The notes beneath the pieces are model-generated. The model saw only the letters and a list, made by a program, of their open reading frames with translations. It made no database searches and had not been told where the DNA came from. Positions 34,362 to 43,198 of a stretch of DNA of 64,000 nt are shown one piece after another. This stretch comes from Syntrophales bacterium (GTDB lineage: Bacteria > Desulfobacterota > Syntrophia > Syntrophales > UBA2210). The translations under genes were made by a program, and so were the position numbers. Position 1 is the first letter of the stretch. Each line of letters opens with the position of its first letter. The stretch covers positions 62,001 to 126,000 of the forward strand of contig JALNXD010000002.1 of assembly GCA_023230565.1 (NCBI GenBank), written 5' to 3'.

Positions 34362-35762
34362 ATGCAGGGAAAAAAGCCCCGAACGTTAAGAGAGCTCAAA
34401 TCAAGAATAAACCGACTTCCGGGAGTCAGAGAAGAAATGCGGGCGAATCTTGTGAGAAAACTGGCCCTTGGCGAACCTCTGTTTCCGGGTCTTATAGGAT
34501 ACGAAAATACCGTTATACCGGGACTTGTCAATGCCCTTTTATGCGGGCACAATATTATTATTCTCGGTGAACGAGGTCAGGGAAAAAGTCGCATAATCAG
34601 GCAGATGACCGGTTTCCTCGACGAAGAGATTCCTGTAATTGAAGGATGCCCTATCAATGATGATCCTTTTGCCCCTGTGTGCTCCAACTGCAGAAGAATG
34701 GCCCACGAATTAGGAGACAACCTTCCCATTGACTATGTCCGCAGGGACAGAAGATTGATAGAAAAATTAGCGACCTCCGATGTAAGCACTGCCGATCTCA
34801 TTGGTGAAATTGATCCGATAAAAATAGCAGAAGGAAGAACTCTTGATGATGAATCTTCAATTCATTTTGGTCTCATACCGAGAGCGAACCGGGGCATTTT
34901 TGCGATTAACGAATTGCCGGATCTTGCGGAGAAGCTCCAGGTTGCCTTTTTTAATATAATGGAGGAAGGAGACTTTCAGATCAAGGGGTTTCCTTTACGG
35001 CTTCCTCTGGATGTTCTGGTAATTGCTACGGCAAATCCGGAAGATTATACCAGCCGAGGCCGTATCATCACCCCGTTGAAAGACCGCTTCGACGTGCAGC
35101 TCAGAACACATTATCCCGCAAAGAGAGAGGATGAAATAGACATAATGGTTCAGGAAGGCAACCCTCCCGTCCTGAATGGAATAGAAGTCAAAGTTCCTTC
35201 GTTCATCAATCAAATTCTATCCGAAATGACTCTTCAGGCGAGGCACAGCACTGAAATCAATCAGCACTCGGGAGTAAGCTGTCGCATTTCAATACGAGGT
35301 TTTGAAACAATTATTGGAAGCGCCATTGCCCGTTGTCTTGCAACAAACGAATTGGTAGCCGTGCCGCGCATCACGGATCTTGAATCAATGTACCCTTCCA
35401 TGCGAGGGAAATTGGAACTTGAATATGAAGTTGAAGAAAAAAAAATAGATCAAGTCTTGGAAGCTCTGAAATCTTCTGCACTGAAAACTGTGTTTGACGA
35501 GCATTTCAATATAGAAAATCTTACCTCGGTAATAAAAGCTTTTTCTAACGGAATGTCCGCGGAAGTGTCGCGTATACTTCCTTCTTCGGAGTACCTTGAC
35601 GGATTTACGGTCATCCCGGGTCTGAAAGAGGCGGTGCAATCCCTTGCAGATCCTGATGTCCCTGCCGAAGCGGCTTCAGCGATAGAGTTTATTCTCGAAG
35701 GGCTTCATCTTTCGAAAAAACTTAATCGAGAAGTGCAAGAAAAAGGGGCAGTATACAAATGA
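34362..35762 (+). CDS. MoxR/ChlI-like AAA+ ATPase
   Basis: A 466-residue AAA+ protein of the magnesium-chelatase-subunit-I/MoxR clade. Walker A is GERGQGKS (residues 69-76), sensor region VIATANPEDYTSRGRI. An insertion after the Walker A helix carries CPINDDPFAPVCSNC (C96, C107, C110), a possible metal-binding site. The stop overlaps the start of the vWA gene (ATGA), a common pairing in which the ATPase remodels or loads targets selected by the vWA partner. The substrate is not known; chelatase activity itself is unlikely without the third subunit. Confidence 0.85.
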   Translation: MQGKKPRTLRELKSRINRLPGVREEMRANLVRKLALGEPLFPGLIGYENTVIPGLVNALLCGHNIIILGERGQGKSRIIRQMTGFLDEEIPVIEGCPINDDPFAPVCSNCRRMAHELGDNLPIDYVRRDRRLIEKLATSDVSTADLIGEIDPIKIAEGRTLDDESSIHFGLIPRANRGIFAINELPDLAEKLQVAFFNIMEEGDFQIKGFPLRLPLDVLVIATANPEDYTSRGRIITPLKDRFDVQLRTHYPAKREDEIDIMVQEGNPPVLNGIEVKVPSFINQILSEMTLQARHSTEINQHSGVSCRISIRGFETIIGSAIARCLATNELVAVPRITDLESMYPSMRGKLELEYEVEEKKIDQVLEALKSSALKTVFDEHFNIENLTSVIKAFSNGMSAEVSRILPSSEYLDGFTVIPGLKEAVQSLADPDVPAEAASAIEFILEGLHLSKKLNREVQEKGAVYK

Positions 35763-37351
35763 GATATTTTATTTACAAGAAGTGGGACGGCACTCAAAAG
35801 CCGTTGTCAGAGGCAAGAAAGAAAAATATTGCTGATACGTTCATGGAAAATATCCTGAAAGGCATGTCACCGGAAAGTTCTATGGCGAGCATGTTCTGGG
35901 AGGGGTTCTCTCTGGCGGGTATGGATTTCAGGGTGATGGGGCTTGAAGAAATGCTGAACGAGTTGACGGAAGTGAAAGATCAACTTTTTAACAAGTACTC
36001 TCTCGAAGGCATTTTTGACACTCCCATTGAAGATGTGAAAAGTCTGATTTCAAAAGAAAATATTGCAAGGGCCGAACTGGGGAAACCCGAACTTCCGTAT
36101 TACGAACAACTGCCTTCAGGCCTGATCGAAAAAATGCGCCGTCTCGAACGAGAAACCTTTTTCGACCGCGAAAGTGAAGAAATTTTTGATTCATGGCAAT
36201 TGCGGCGGGGAGATATCACCGAACTTTATGATTTTTACAGCAACTGGAATCAAAAATTTAAAGGGGAAGAACGATTGGATTTCGATCAGGCTCTGGAGCT
36301 TATGCGCCGAATGAACGATATCGATACGTTGCGGCACAAAATAATGGAGGGAAAGTTCGGAGAAATCGATCCGGAGAAAATATCCGGTCTTTTAGGTCAA
36401 AAAGCGGGCGATTCAATGAGTATACTTCTTCAACTTCCCCGTATTGTCACGAATACGGGAATTGCCTCTGTCGACAGAAGCGGGTTGCATATTACTCCGA
36501 GGGGAATCAGACGTTTGGGTGAGCTGGCGTTCAGTGGATTGGATAACCGGATGAAACGGGATAGAACGGGAGATCACCAGGCGAATTCCTATTCCGGGGG
36601 CGAAATCGAACCGGATTCTTCACGCCCCTATCAATACGGTGATAGAATGGATCTCGATATTACGAAAACTATTATTACGGCTATTTCACACAGAAAAGCC
36701 GCAGGCGGAAGCGTCACTCTTTCAGCCGAAGATTTTCATGTACGGCAACGAGAAGGGCAAACTATTTCAACGACAGTGGTACTTCTCGATCTTTCGTGGT
36801 CCATGGCCTGGGAAGGCCGTTTTGAAGCTGCAAAAAAGGTCGCATTGGCACTTAATCATTATATTAGAACCCGTTTTCCCAACGATCGCCTCCATATAAT
36901 AGGATTTTCCACTTTGGCCAGAGAGCTGAAAGGCCGTGAACTTGCCCTCATTACCTGGGATAACGAGCATCCCTTTACGAATTTGCAAGATGGACTTCGG
37001 ATGGCAATGAAACTTATCAAGAATAGCGGCTCTCGAAATAATCGAGTCATCGTTATCACAGACGGACAACCTACTGCATACTTTTCAGGAAAGCATCTTC
37101 ATGTGGAACTTCCCAATAATACTCTCGGTATCAGTCCAAATGCCTGTAAAGCCACTTTGGCTGAAATACGGAAAGTAACCGCGCAGGGAATGCAAATCGA
37201 TACATTCATGCTCGATACTACACCTGCCCTGGTTGAGTTTACCCGACAACTTTCGAAACTCAATGGAGGAAAAGCGGTAATCTGTCAACCTGACAATCTT
37301 GGAGAGCTGATTCTGGTTGAAGAAATTCGCAGACGCCGGGGGAGAATCTGA
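35759..37351 (+). CDS. vWA-domain protein, partner of the AAA+ ATPase
   Basis: A 530-residue protein whose C-terminal ~190 residues are a von Willebrand A domain with the metal-ion-dependent adhesion site DLSWS (D344, S346, S348) and a later ITDGQPT loop. The N-terminal ~330 residues are helical, charged and unassigned. No signal peptide. Start ATG 35759 overlaps the ATPase stop. The pair probably forms a cytoplasmic chaperone-like complex that delivers a metal or remodels a client enzyme, as in MoxR-vWA systems. Confidence 0.85.
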   Translation: MRYFIYKKWDGTQKPLSEARKKNIADTFMENILKGMSPESSMASMFWEGFSLAGMDFRVMGLEEMLNELTEVKDQLFNKYSLEGIFDTPIEDVKSLISKENIARAELGKPELPYYEQLPSGLIEKMRRLERETFFDRESEEIFDSWQLRRGDITELYDFYSNWNQKFKGEERLDFDQALELMRRMNDIDTLRHKIMEGKFGEIDPEKISGLLGQKAGDSMSILLQLPRIVTNTGIASVDRSGLHITPRGIRRLGELAFSGLDNRMKRDRTGDHQANSYSGGEIEPDSSRPYQYGDRMDLDITKTIITAISHRKAAGGSVTLSAEDFHVRQREGQTISTTVVLLDLSWSMAWEGRFEAAKKVALALNHYIRTRFPNDRLHIIGFSTLARELKGRELALITWDNEHPFTNLQDGLRMAMKLIKNSGSRNNRVIVITDGQPTAYFSGKHLHVELPNNTLGISPNACKATLAEIRKVTAQGMQIDTFMLDTTPALVEFTRQLSKLNGGKAVICQPDNLGELILVEEIRRRRGRI

Positions 37352-37454
37352 ATCGGTATGAATCCATACCTGTTTCTGGAACAATCGACTGAAGAAATTT
37401 TATTTTGTGTGCGATAGAGAAACGTCACGTATTCCATTTATGAAGCTGGAACCA

Positions 37455-37481
37455 GGCGGAACCGGGCATGCCGGAACCGCC
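37455..37481. other. Imperfect GC-rich hairpin between convergent genes
   Basis: GGCGG (37455-37459) pairs with CCGCC (37477-37481) and an inner CCGG/CCGG stem surrounds GCAT, with A-A mismatches. It sits between the convergent vWA and 37491 genes and may help termination, although no T run follows. Confidence 0.35.
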
Positions 37482-37490
37482 GAATATATG

Positions 37491-38324
37491 TCAAAACACC
37501 TGCAAATAGGCAGGAAGTTCCTCCTCTTCCTTTCCTTGAAAGCTGCAGAGAAGCTGGCATGTTTTACAAGGTGTTTTCGTTGCAGGCAGGACGGGTTCTC
37601 CCTTGATTTCTTCTATCAGATCCATGCAATCATTGACGTCATCGTCATCTCCCTCTATTACGATCGTAACCGATCCTTCACTGCCGCCATATCCTCCTGA
37701 TCCAAAATGAACCGCGTCTATGTCAAAAAGATCCTGGAGGGCATCCAGTTCCGTATAGACTATACCATCTGCGACACATACCATTCCCACTCTGGCCCCT
37801 ATGCTTCGTTCGATTGCGAGAATCCCGCCCATGCGTGAAGCTTCTTCCACCGATGCAATCATTTTTTCCAGTCCCACCGGATACACTACCATTCCGCCTC
37901 TGGCCTGCATAGGCAAGTAGAATTCGCCCATCGTTCCCCCGACAGGACTTGCCATATACACGCCTATTTTTCCTTGAGGATCAATCGCGTTGGCTCCTTT
38001 GAGGAGGATATCTCCCGGGCCGAGCCTGTCGAGTATGCTCGAAGGTTCTACATCGAGAACTTCTCCTTTGTGGAATACAACCGGCTGAAGCCTTATTCCT
38101 TGACCCAGAGCACAGAGGACTCCACCGATAACCTGTCCGGCGACATATTTCTCTTTTTCGATTTTTTCTCCGAGAAGTTCCTCTGCAATATAGGCGTTGG
38201 TCGAGCCGCGCCCTACTATCAGGTATCCTTCATTCATGGCCTCCTGGACCTCAGGCATCGAGGATATTCCTTTTGCGATCAAACGTTTCGATTCTGACGG
38301 TGTCAACGTAAACAGGGCCTGCAT
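37491..38324 (-). CDS. Protein of unknown function with Cys-rich C-terminal tail
   Basis: A 277-residue soluble protein I cannot assign. Most of it looks like an alpha/beta protein with glycine-rich turns (LIVGRGSTNAYIAEELLG, GQVIGGVLCALGQGIRL, VHFGSGGYGGSEGSVTIVI), followed by an acidic linker with a DDDD run and a tail CKTCQLLC near residues 254-261. The glycine turns suggest binding of a nucleotide or cofactor and the cysteines metal or thiol chemistry; both are guesses. ATG 38324 has a full AGGAGG site, so the gene is surely expressed. It is monocistronic, divergent from the phosphatase gene. Confidence 0.75.
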   Translation of the reverse strand: MQALFTLTPSESKRLIAKGISSMPEVQEAMNEGYLIVGRGSTNAYIAEELLGEKIEKEKYVAGQVIGGVLCALGQGIRLQPVVFHKGEVLDVEPSSILDRLGPGDILLKGANAIDPQGKIGVYMASPVGGTMGEFYLPMQARGGMVVYPVGLEKMIASVEEASRMGGILAIERSIGARVGMVCVADGIVYTELDALQDLFDIDAVHFGSGGYGGSEGSVTIVIEGDDDDVNDCMDLIEEIKGEPVLPATKTPCKTCQLLCSFQGKEEEELPAYLQVF

Positions 38325-38454
38325 ATCAACCTCCTATTTGAGTGTTTTGCTGTACGCATGGGTTCCCGCACAGGGTATTTTCGCTCTCGCATTTTCGATT
38401 AAGAATGCCACTATATCATCTTTTATTCTCTTTTCGCAAAGTATTGCGCTCTTC

Positions 38455-38483
38455 TTGCAATGAAATTTCAAAGAAGATAAAAG
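38455..38483 (+). promoter_or_regulatory. Possible promoter of the histidine phosphatase gene
   Basis: TTGCAA (38455-38460), 17-base spacer, TAAAAG (38478-38483). The -10 is weak. Confidence 0.3.
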
Positions 38484-38532
38484 TAAATTATTCTCTCGAA
38501 GAGAATTCCAATAAAAGGGAGGATCTCATATT

Positions 38533-39150
38533 GTGAAACTTATACTGGTCAGACACGGTCAGACACGATGGAATATCGAAAAGCGGGTACAGGGTATCAG
38601 CGATATCGAATTGTGCAACAGGGGACTTGCCCAGGCGGGAAATCTGGCGCTGGCTCTCAGCAGGGAAAAAATCGAGGCAATATGTTCCAGCCCCCTGAAG
38701 CGGGCTCTTCAAACGGCCCGGACGATCAACGGCTTTCACCGGCTCCCGATAGAAGAAGACCAAAACCTCATTGAGCTTAATCAAGGAGATTTCGAAGGGC
38801 TGACATTTCCTGAAATCATAAAAAATCATGGCGGATTTCTTACACAGTGGATGGCTGATCCTGCATCAGTAGTTATGCCTAATGGAGAATCACTCGAACA
38901 GTTGCAGAAGAGAACATGGACTTCAGTAGAAAGGATCCTTGCACACGGGAAAAATACAGTGATTGTTTCTCATAGTTTTGCGATTTCAACCATTCTTTGT
39001 AAAATACAGGGAATCGATCTCCGGTTCATCCGTCAGCTGCATGTCGATTTGGCTTCAAGAACCGCCATTCAGTTCACAGGGGGTAAAAGCCGGATACTTT
39101 TTATGAATGATATCGAATACCTCAAGGGTTGTGAAAAAATAGAGGATTAA
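38533..39150 (+). CDS. Histidine phosphatase family protein (phosphoglycerate mutase-like)
   Basis: A 205-residue member of the histidine phosphatase superfamily. The phospho-histidine motif is LVRHGQTRWN at the N-terminus, the second Arg lies in SSPLKRALQTA, and the distal histidine in VIVSHSFAI. Cofactor-independent phosphatase activity on a sugar phosphate, or alpha-ribazole phosphate in B12 synthesis, is possible; no cobalamin genes are nearby. The start is a GTG at 38533, twelve bases after GGGAGG. Confidence 0.85.
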   Translation: MKLILVRHGQTRWNIEKRVQGISDIELCNRGLAQAGNLALALSREKIEAICSSPLKRALQTARTINGFHRLPIEEDQNLIELNQGDFEGLTFPEIIKNHGGFLTQWMADPASVVMPNGESLEQLQKRTWTSVERILAHGKNTVIVSHSFAISTILCKIQGIDLRFIRQLHVDLASRTAIQFTGGKSRILFMNDIEYLKGCEKIED

Positions 39151-39233
39151 ATATTCTATAAAAAGCCTGGAACCGACCATTCGTAAATCAGGTTCGGGCA
39201 TTCACGCCTTTAATGAAAAGCAGTTACATACAT

Positions 39234-40439
39234 TTATAATATCTGAAGAACGCTATCAATTCGCATGAGCGCGGACAACAATGCGGATGCTTCTTCGGGG
39301 CTGATCACAGTCAGGCTTTTATCCGCAAGTATGCCCCTCACACCGTCGAATGCATTTCTTACGTTCAGATCGTTATTCATTGCCTCTGTAAAAACCGTGA
39401 GTATCTCTTCGGAGGGATTACTATCGCCGCCTGCACTTTTTTCGGAAAGTTCATCAAGAATATTTTTGAACTCACGAAGCATGTCCGCTTGGGTTTGCAT
39501 ACTTTTATTCGAATAATTCAAGTCCTTTCGATAATGGCCGTAAATAAGAAAAAATCTGACTTCCTCCGCAGAGTACCCTTCATTAAGAAGAGTTTCGGTA
39601 TAATAGATGTTCCCGAGACTCTTCGACATCTTTTTGCCTTCCACAGACAAATGGTGGCAATGCATCCAGTAGCGGGCCATGCGATATGGTGCCACCGACT
39701 CCAGAATCGCCATGTTATAATCATGATGACGGATCAGATTATCGATGCCTCCGCAATAAATGGACAATGGTTCTTTGACATTTTTTTTAACGACACTGGC
39801 ATCCTGAATATTCCATGACGGTCTTCCCCGACCGATTGGAGTTTCCCAGCATACTTCTCCGGCATCAAAACAGCCGTGCCACAGAATAAAATCACCCCTG
39901 TTCCAGCGCATTCCAGGGTAAGTGTCCTTATGAAACCGGCGTCTCTTTTTCGGCCACCGGCTCATATCGAGGCCGTACAAGGTACCGAAGCGCGGATACT
40001 GCAGGGGATCGAAATAGATATTATTATGAAATCGATACGCGACGCCTCTTTTGAGAAGTTCTGCTATGATTTTGACGGATTCATCCACCGCATCGGAGGC
40101 GCGTGCAAGATATTCAGGCATTTTCATTCGAAGTAAATGCATTTCCTTGACAAATGCATCTATATTATTTTGGGTAATCGTTTTTACATCAGTTCCTTTT
40201 TTTGCCGCTTCAATTATTGCCTTGTCTTCCACATCAGTAAAAATGATTCCCCGCCGGACCCGGTATCCCAGGAACTCGAGATACCGCAGGAGAACATCCT
40301 CGAAGAGAAAGGTACGGTGATTTCCTATATGAGAACGCTGATATACCGAAGGCCCGCAAGTAAAAATATTTACTACTTCCGGATTGACCGGTTCGAACTT
40401 TTCCATTTTCCTGCCGAACGTATTAAAGATCTGCAACAT
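39234..40439 (-). CDS. Divergent cysteinyl-tRNA synthetase-like class I ligase
   Basis: A 401-residue class I synthetase core most like CysRS. It has TCGPSVYQRSHIGN (Cys28 and HIGN) and KMSKSLGN (270-277), so ATP binding is intact. The zinc site that gives CysRS its cysteine specificity is not: where E. coli has GWHIEC (Cys209) this protein has SWNIQD (208-213), and HHENE is HHDYN (238-242). Thus two of the four ligands (Cys28, first His) remain. The C-terminal tRNA-binding part is short compared with ~460-residue CysRS. I infer a paralogue that activates something other than cysteine, perhaps to make an aminoacylated small molecule as MshC does; a functional CysRS cannot be excluded. Confidence 0.75.
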   Translation of the reverse strand: MLQIFNTFGRKMEKFEPVNPEVVNIFTCGPSVYQRSHIGNHRTFLFEDVLLRYLEFLGYRVRRGIIFTDVEDKAIIEAAKKGTDVKTITQNNIDAFVKEMHLLRMKMPEYLARASDAVDESVKIIAELLKRGVAYRFHNNIYFDPLQYPRFGTLYGLDMSRWPKKRRRFHKDTYPGMRWNRGDFILWHGCFDAGEVCWETPIGRGRPSWNIQDASVVKKNVKEPLSIYCGGIDNLIRHHDYNMAILESVAPYRMARYWMHCHHLSVEGKKMSKSLGNIYYTETLLNEGYSAEEVRFFLIYGHYRKDLNYSNKSMQTQADMLREFKNILDELSEKSAGGDSNPSEEILTVFTEAMNNDLNVRNAFDGVRGILADKSLTVISPEEASALLSALMRIDSVLQIL

Positions 40440-40542
40440 AATAAACCTCTCTTCAATAAATAAATATCTTCTTTCCGGGTTGTTTTTTCACCATCTTTAT
40501 ACAGATCCGATTACAGCAAATCCATACTAAGCATAGGAGATT

Positions 40543-41973
40543 TTATTCAACGGCACTGTTTTTCCAGTTACCCTTTTTGAAACGAAGGGCCATCAGAATG
40601 CCTTGAATAATCATCGATATCACCATGGCTATCCAGGCACCCGTAGCGCCCAAGTTTACCCAGAATACAAGGCACGCGGCCAAAGGAAGCCTGACAAGCC
40701 ACATGGCGATTATAATTATCCACATATTACCCCTGGTATCTCCCGCACCCTGAAGCCCCCCGGCAAGCACCAGGCTCATGGCCATAAAAGGTTCCGAAAA
40801 CATATTTATCCGCAGATAGAAAACTGTTTCCTTCATGACCGCTGGATCTTCCGTGAGAAGCTCTGCCCAGTATTCCGCCCATATAAAGACGGCTGTGGCC
40901 ATTACAGTAACAAAAATCATTGCAGCCCTGGAGATTCGCCACCCTATTGTCTCCGCTCGATCCGGTTTTCCGGCTCCCAAATTTTGTCCCACCAGAACTG
41001 AAGCGGCCATATTGAAGGCAAATGCAGGAAGAAAAATTATCGCCTCTATTCGAAGACCGTTTGTCAAGGCAGCAAGGACCGCAATATTGGATTCCCCCAG
41101 TCGTCCAAGCATATTGTAAAGCACAAGACTTCCCGCATTCCAGGCAATCTGAAGCATTGCGGCAGGCCAGCCGAGAGCAGCAATAATTTTAATCATTGCC
41201 CATTTCGGAATCCAGCCCTTTGAATAGATCGCTCGCCACTTCTTTGCCGCAAGAAAAAGCAAATTACTGCACATTGCCGATACTGCACCCAATGCGGTCG
41301 CTACGGCAATTCCAGAGAACCCTAACTCAGGCAGAGAAAATAAGCCGAAGACAAAACCGAAATCGCCAATAATGTTGACAGCGCAGAAAACCATCATAGT
41401 AATCAAAGGCGTTGTGACTGAACCGGATGCTCGAAAAAATGCGCTCGATATGATGACAAAATAATTGGGAATCAGGGCAACAGCGAAAAAGCGGAGGAAT
41501 ATCTCCGCCACAGGCCTTATTTCCTCGGGGAATCCAGCCCATTTCGCTATTTCACGATAAAATAACACCATGATTATCGTAAGAAGTGCTGATATGAAAA
41601 CCCCTGCCAAAAGTGACTGTTTGGCAAAATGTAAAGCCCTCGGTATATTCCCCGCTCCCACCGCCCGTGATACGAGGCTGACTGTGCCGATACTGATCGC
41701 ATTGCCAAGTATAATCAAAAAAAAATAGAGCTGACTGATGAATCCGACTGCCGCCTGTACTTCGGCACTTATAAGTCCTGCCACATAGACATCCGTGAGG
41801 CCGACCATAAATTGAAATACCATAATCAGGAGCATAGGCCATGATATCCGTTGGATACTTACCCAGAGCGAACCTGTCGTTAAGGAATCATCACCTTTAT
41901 TCGATAGCGGCACCATTGTTTTATTAAAAATCAATTTAAAAATACGATCCGTCGAAGTGTTTTTGCGTTCCAT
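40543..41973 (-). CDS. MATE family efflux transporter
   Basis: A 476-residue inner-membrane protein with about twelve hydrophobic helices arranged as two similar halves, typical of MATE antiporters that expel drugs or metabolites with Na+ or H+. Characteristic segments are PMLLIMVFQFMVGLTDVYVAG in the first helix and GIAVATALGAVSAM. I take ATG 41973; a TTG at 42015 would add a non-hydrophobic 14 residues. It lies 103 bases downstream of nothing co-directional but upstream of the CysRS-like gene on the same strand. Confidence 0.88.
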   Translation of the reverse strand: MERKNTSTDRIFKLIFNKTMVPLSNKGDDSLTTGSLWVSIQRISWPMLLIMVFQFMVGLTDVYVAGLISAEVQAAVGFISQLYFFLIILGNAISIGTVSLVSRAVGAGNIPRALHFAKQSLLAGVFISALLTIIMVLFYREIAKWAGFPEEIRPVAEIFLRFFAVALIPNYFVIISSAFFRASGSVTTPLITMMVFCAVNIIGDFGFVFGLFSLPELGFSGIAVATALGAVSAMCSNLLFLAAKKWRAIYSKGWIPKWAMIKIIAALGWPAAMLQIAWNAGSLVLYNMLGRLGESNIAVLAALTNGLRIEAIIFLPAFAFNMAASVLVGQNLGAGKPDRAETIGWRISRAAMIFVTVMATAVFIWAEYWAELLTEDPAVMKETVFYLRINMFSEPFMAMSLVLAGGLQGAGDTRGNMWIIIIAMWLVRLPLAACLVFWVNLGATGAWIAMVISMIIQGILMALRFKKGNWKNSAVE

Positions 41974-42154
41974 TGAAATGGAAGGCCCCTCTAAATTTAA
42001 ATGCAGCGGCCTCAATTTCCCCGCACTTCTTTTTTCTTCAACTTGACTTCTTGAAGTAAAATATGCACTATTATTGTAAATATATTTGCCGGATTATGCA
42101 ATTATCAGGCTGATGAAACCCGGCACGGGACGATCAAAAGTCGAAGGGTGATCA

Positions 42155-43198
42155 ATGAAAGAAAAGGCATCGTTGCGCAAGGAGCTTCTGCAATCTTTAT
42201 TTCCCACAGGTATTCCACGTCTCTGGTGTCCCCTTGTCACCCACTACACCGAGGGAGGAGTCATAGATTTCAGCCGGATGGCCGCACAATTCCACTATGT
42301 TTTCCCTGATGCGGAAGGATTCCTAATGCCGAGCTCTACTGGCGACGGTTGGAAACTGGATAATGAAAAAACAATTCAAATCGTCGATTTCGCCGTATCC
42401 ATGTCCCAGGAAACAGGCTGTCACCTTCTGTTGGCGGTCCTGAAGCCGGATGCCGAAAGCACAAAAAATTCAATTGACGCCATGCTTCGGTTTTTCCGGG
42501 AGAAAACAGGAATAGACGATACCGCTGAGTGCCTCAATGCCATCAATGTCCGGGGATTTGCAGTGTGCCCGCCTTCAGAATGCAACGACCAGGAGATCAT
42601 TTACAAGGAACTTTCCACTGTTGCAGATCTGGGGATCCCGATTGCCCTTTATCAGATACCGTTCATTACAAGAAGCGAAATTGCTCCTTCTACATTTCAC
42701 GCACTTGTGGAAAAATATCAAAATATTTTTCTTCTCAAGGATTCCAGCGGAAACGACCTGATTGCCCGCTCTTTTGGTCACCGGAAAAATGTTTTTCTCG
42801 TAAGAGGCGCAGAGGGGGATTATGTTAAATGGCTTAAAGACAATGGCGGACCTTATGACGGTTTTCTTTTAAGCACGGCAAATAGTTTTGCAGGCGAATT
42901 GAATGTAATAATCGACTATATCGAACGCGGAGCTTTTCCTGCAGCCGATACTCTTTCTCATGCCATTTCCTGTGTAAACAAAGAAATAAACACACTAACG
43001 AACTCACTGCACAGCGGCAACCTGTTTGCAGCCACCGTAAAAACCGTGGACCATTTCTATGCTTTCGGTCCGCGAGCAGCTGGCCGGGAAGGCCCTCTGC
43101 TTCATGGCGGCACTCGTCTGCCTGCTGAAATAATCACTGCCGCCGGCCAAATTCTGAAACGATACGATCTTATGCCGGCCAGAGGATATCTTGGCTAA
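42155..43198 (+). CDS. Dihydrodipicolinate synthase (DapA) family aldolase
   Basis: A 347-residue TIM-barrel aldolase/lyase of the DapA/NanA family. The Schiff-base lysine is K195 in FLLKDSSGN and the catalytic tyrosine Y166 in IALYQIP. The usual TTGE motif is STGDGW here, and the protein is ~50 residues longer than DapA, so it probably acts on another 2-oxo acid or aldehyde rather than in lysine synthesis. It overlaps the convergent MFS gene by 4 bases. Confidence 0.83.
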   Translation: MKEKASLRKELLQSLFPTGIPRLWCPLVTHYTEGGVIDFSRMAAQFHYVFPDAEGFLMPSSTGDGWKLDNEKTIQIVDFAVSMSQETGCHLLLAVLKPDAESTKNSIDAMLRFFREKTGIDDTAECLNAINVRGFAVCPPSECNDQEIIYKELSTVADLGIPIALYQIPFITRSEIAPSTFHALVEKYQNIFLLKDSSGNDLIARSFGHRKNVFLVRGAEGDYVKWLKDNGGPYDGFLLSTANSFAGELNVIIDYIERGAFPAADTLSHAISCVNKEINTLTNSLHSGNLFAATVKTVDHFYAFGPRAAGREGPLLHGGTRLPAEIITAAGQILKRYDLMPARGYLG

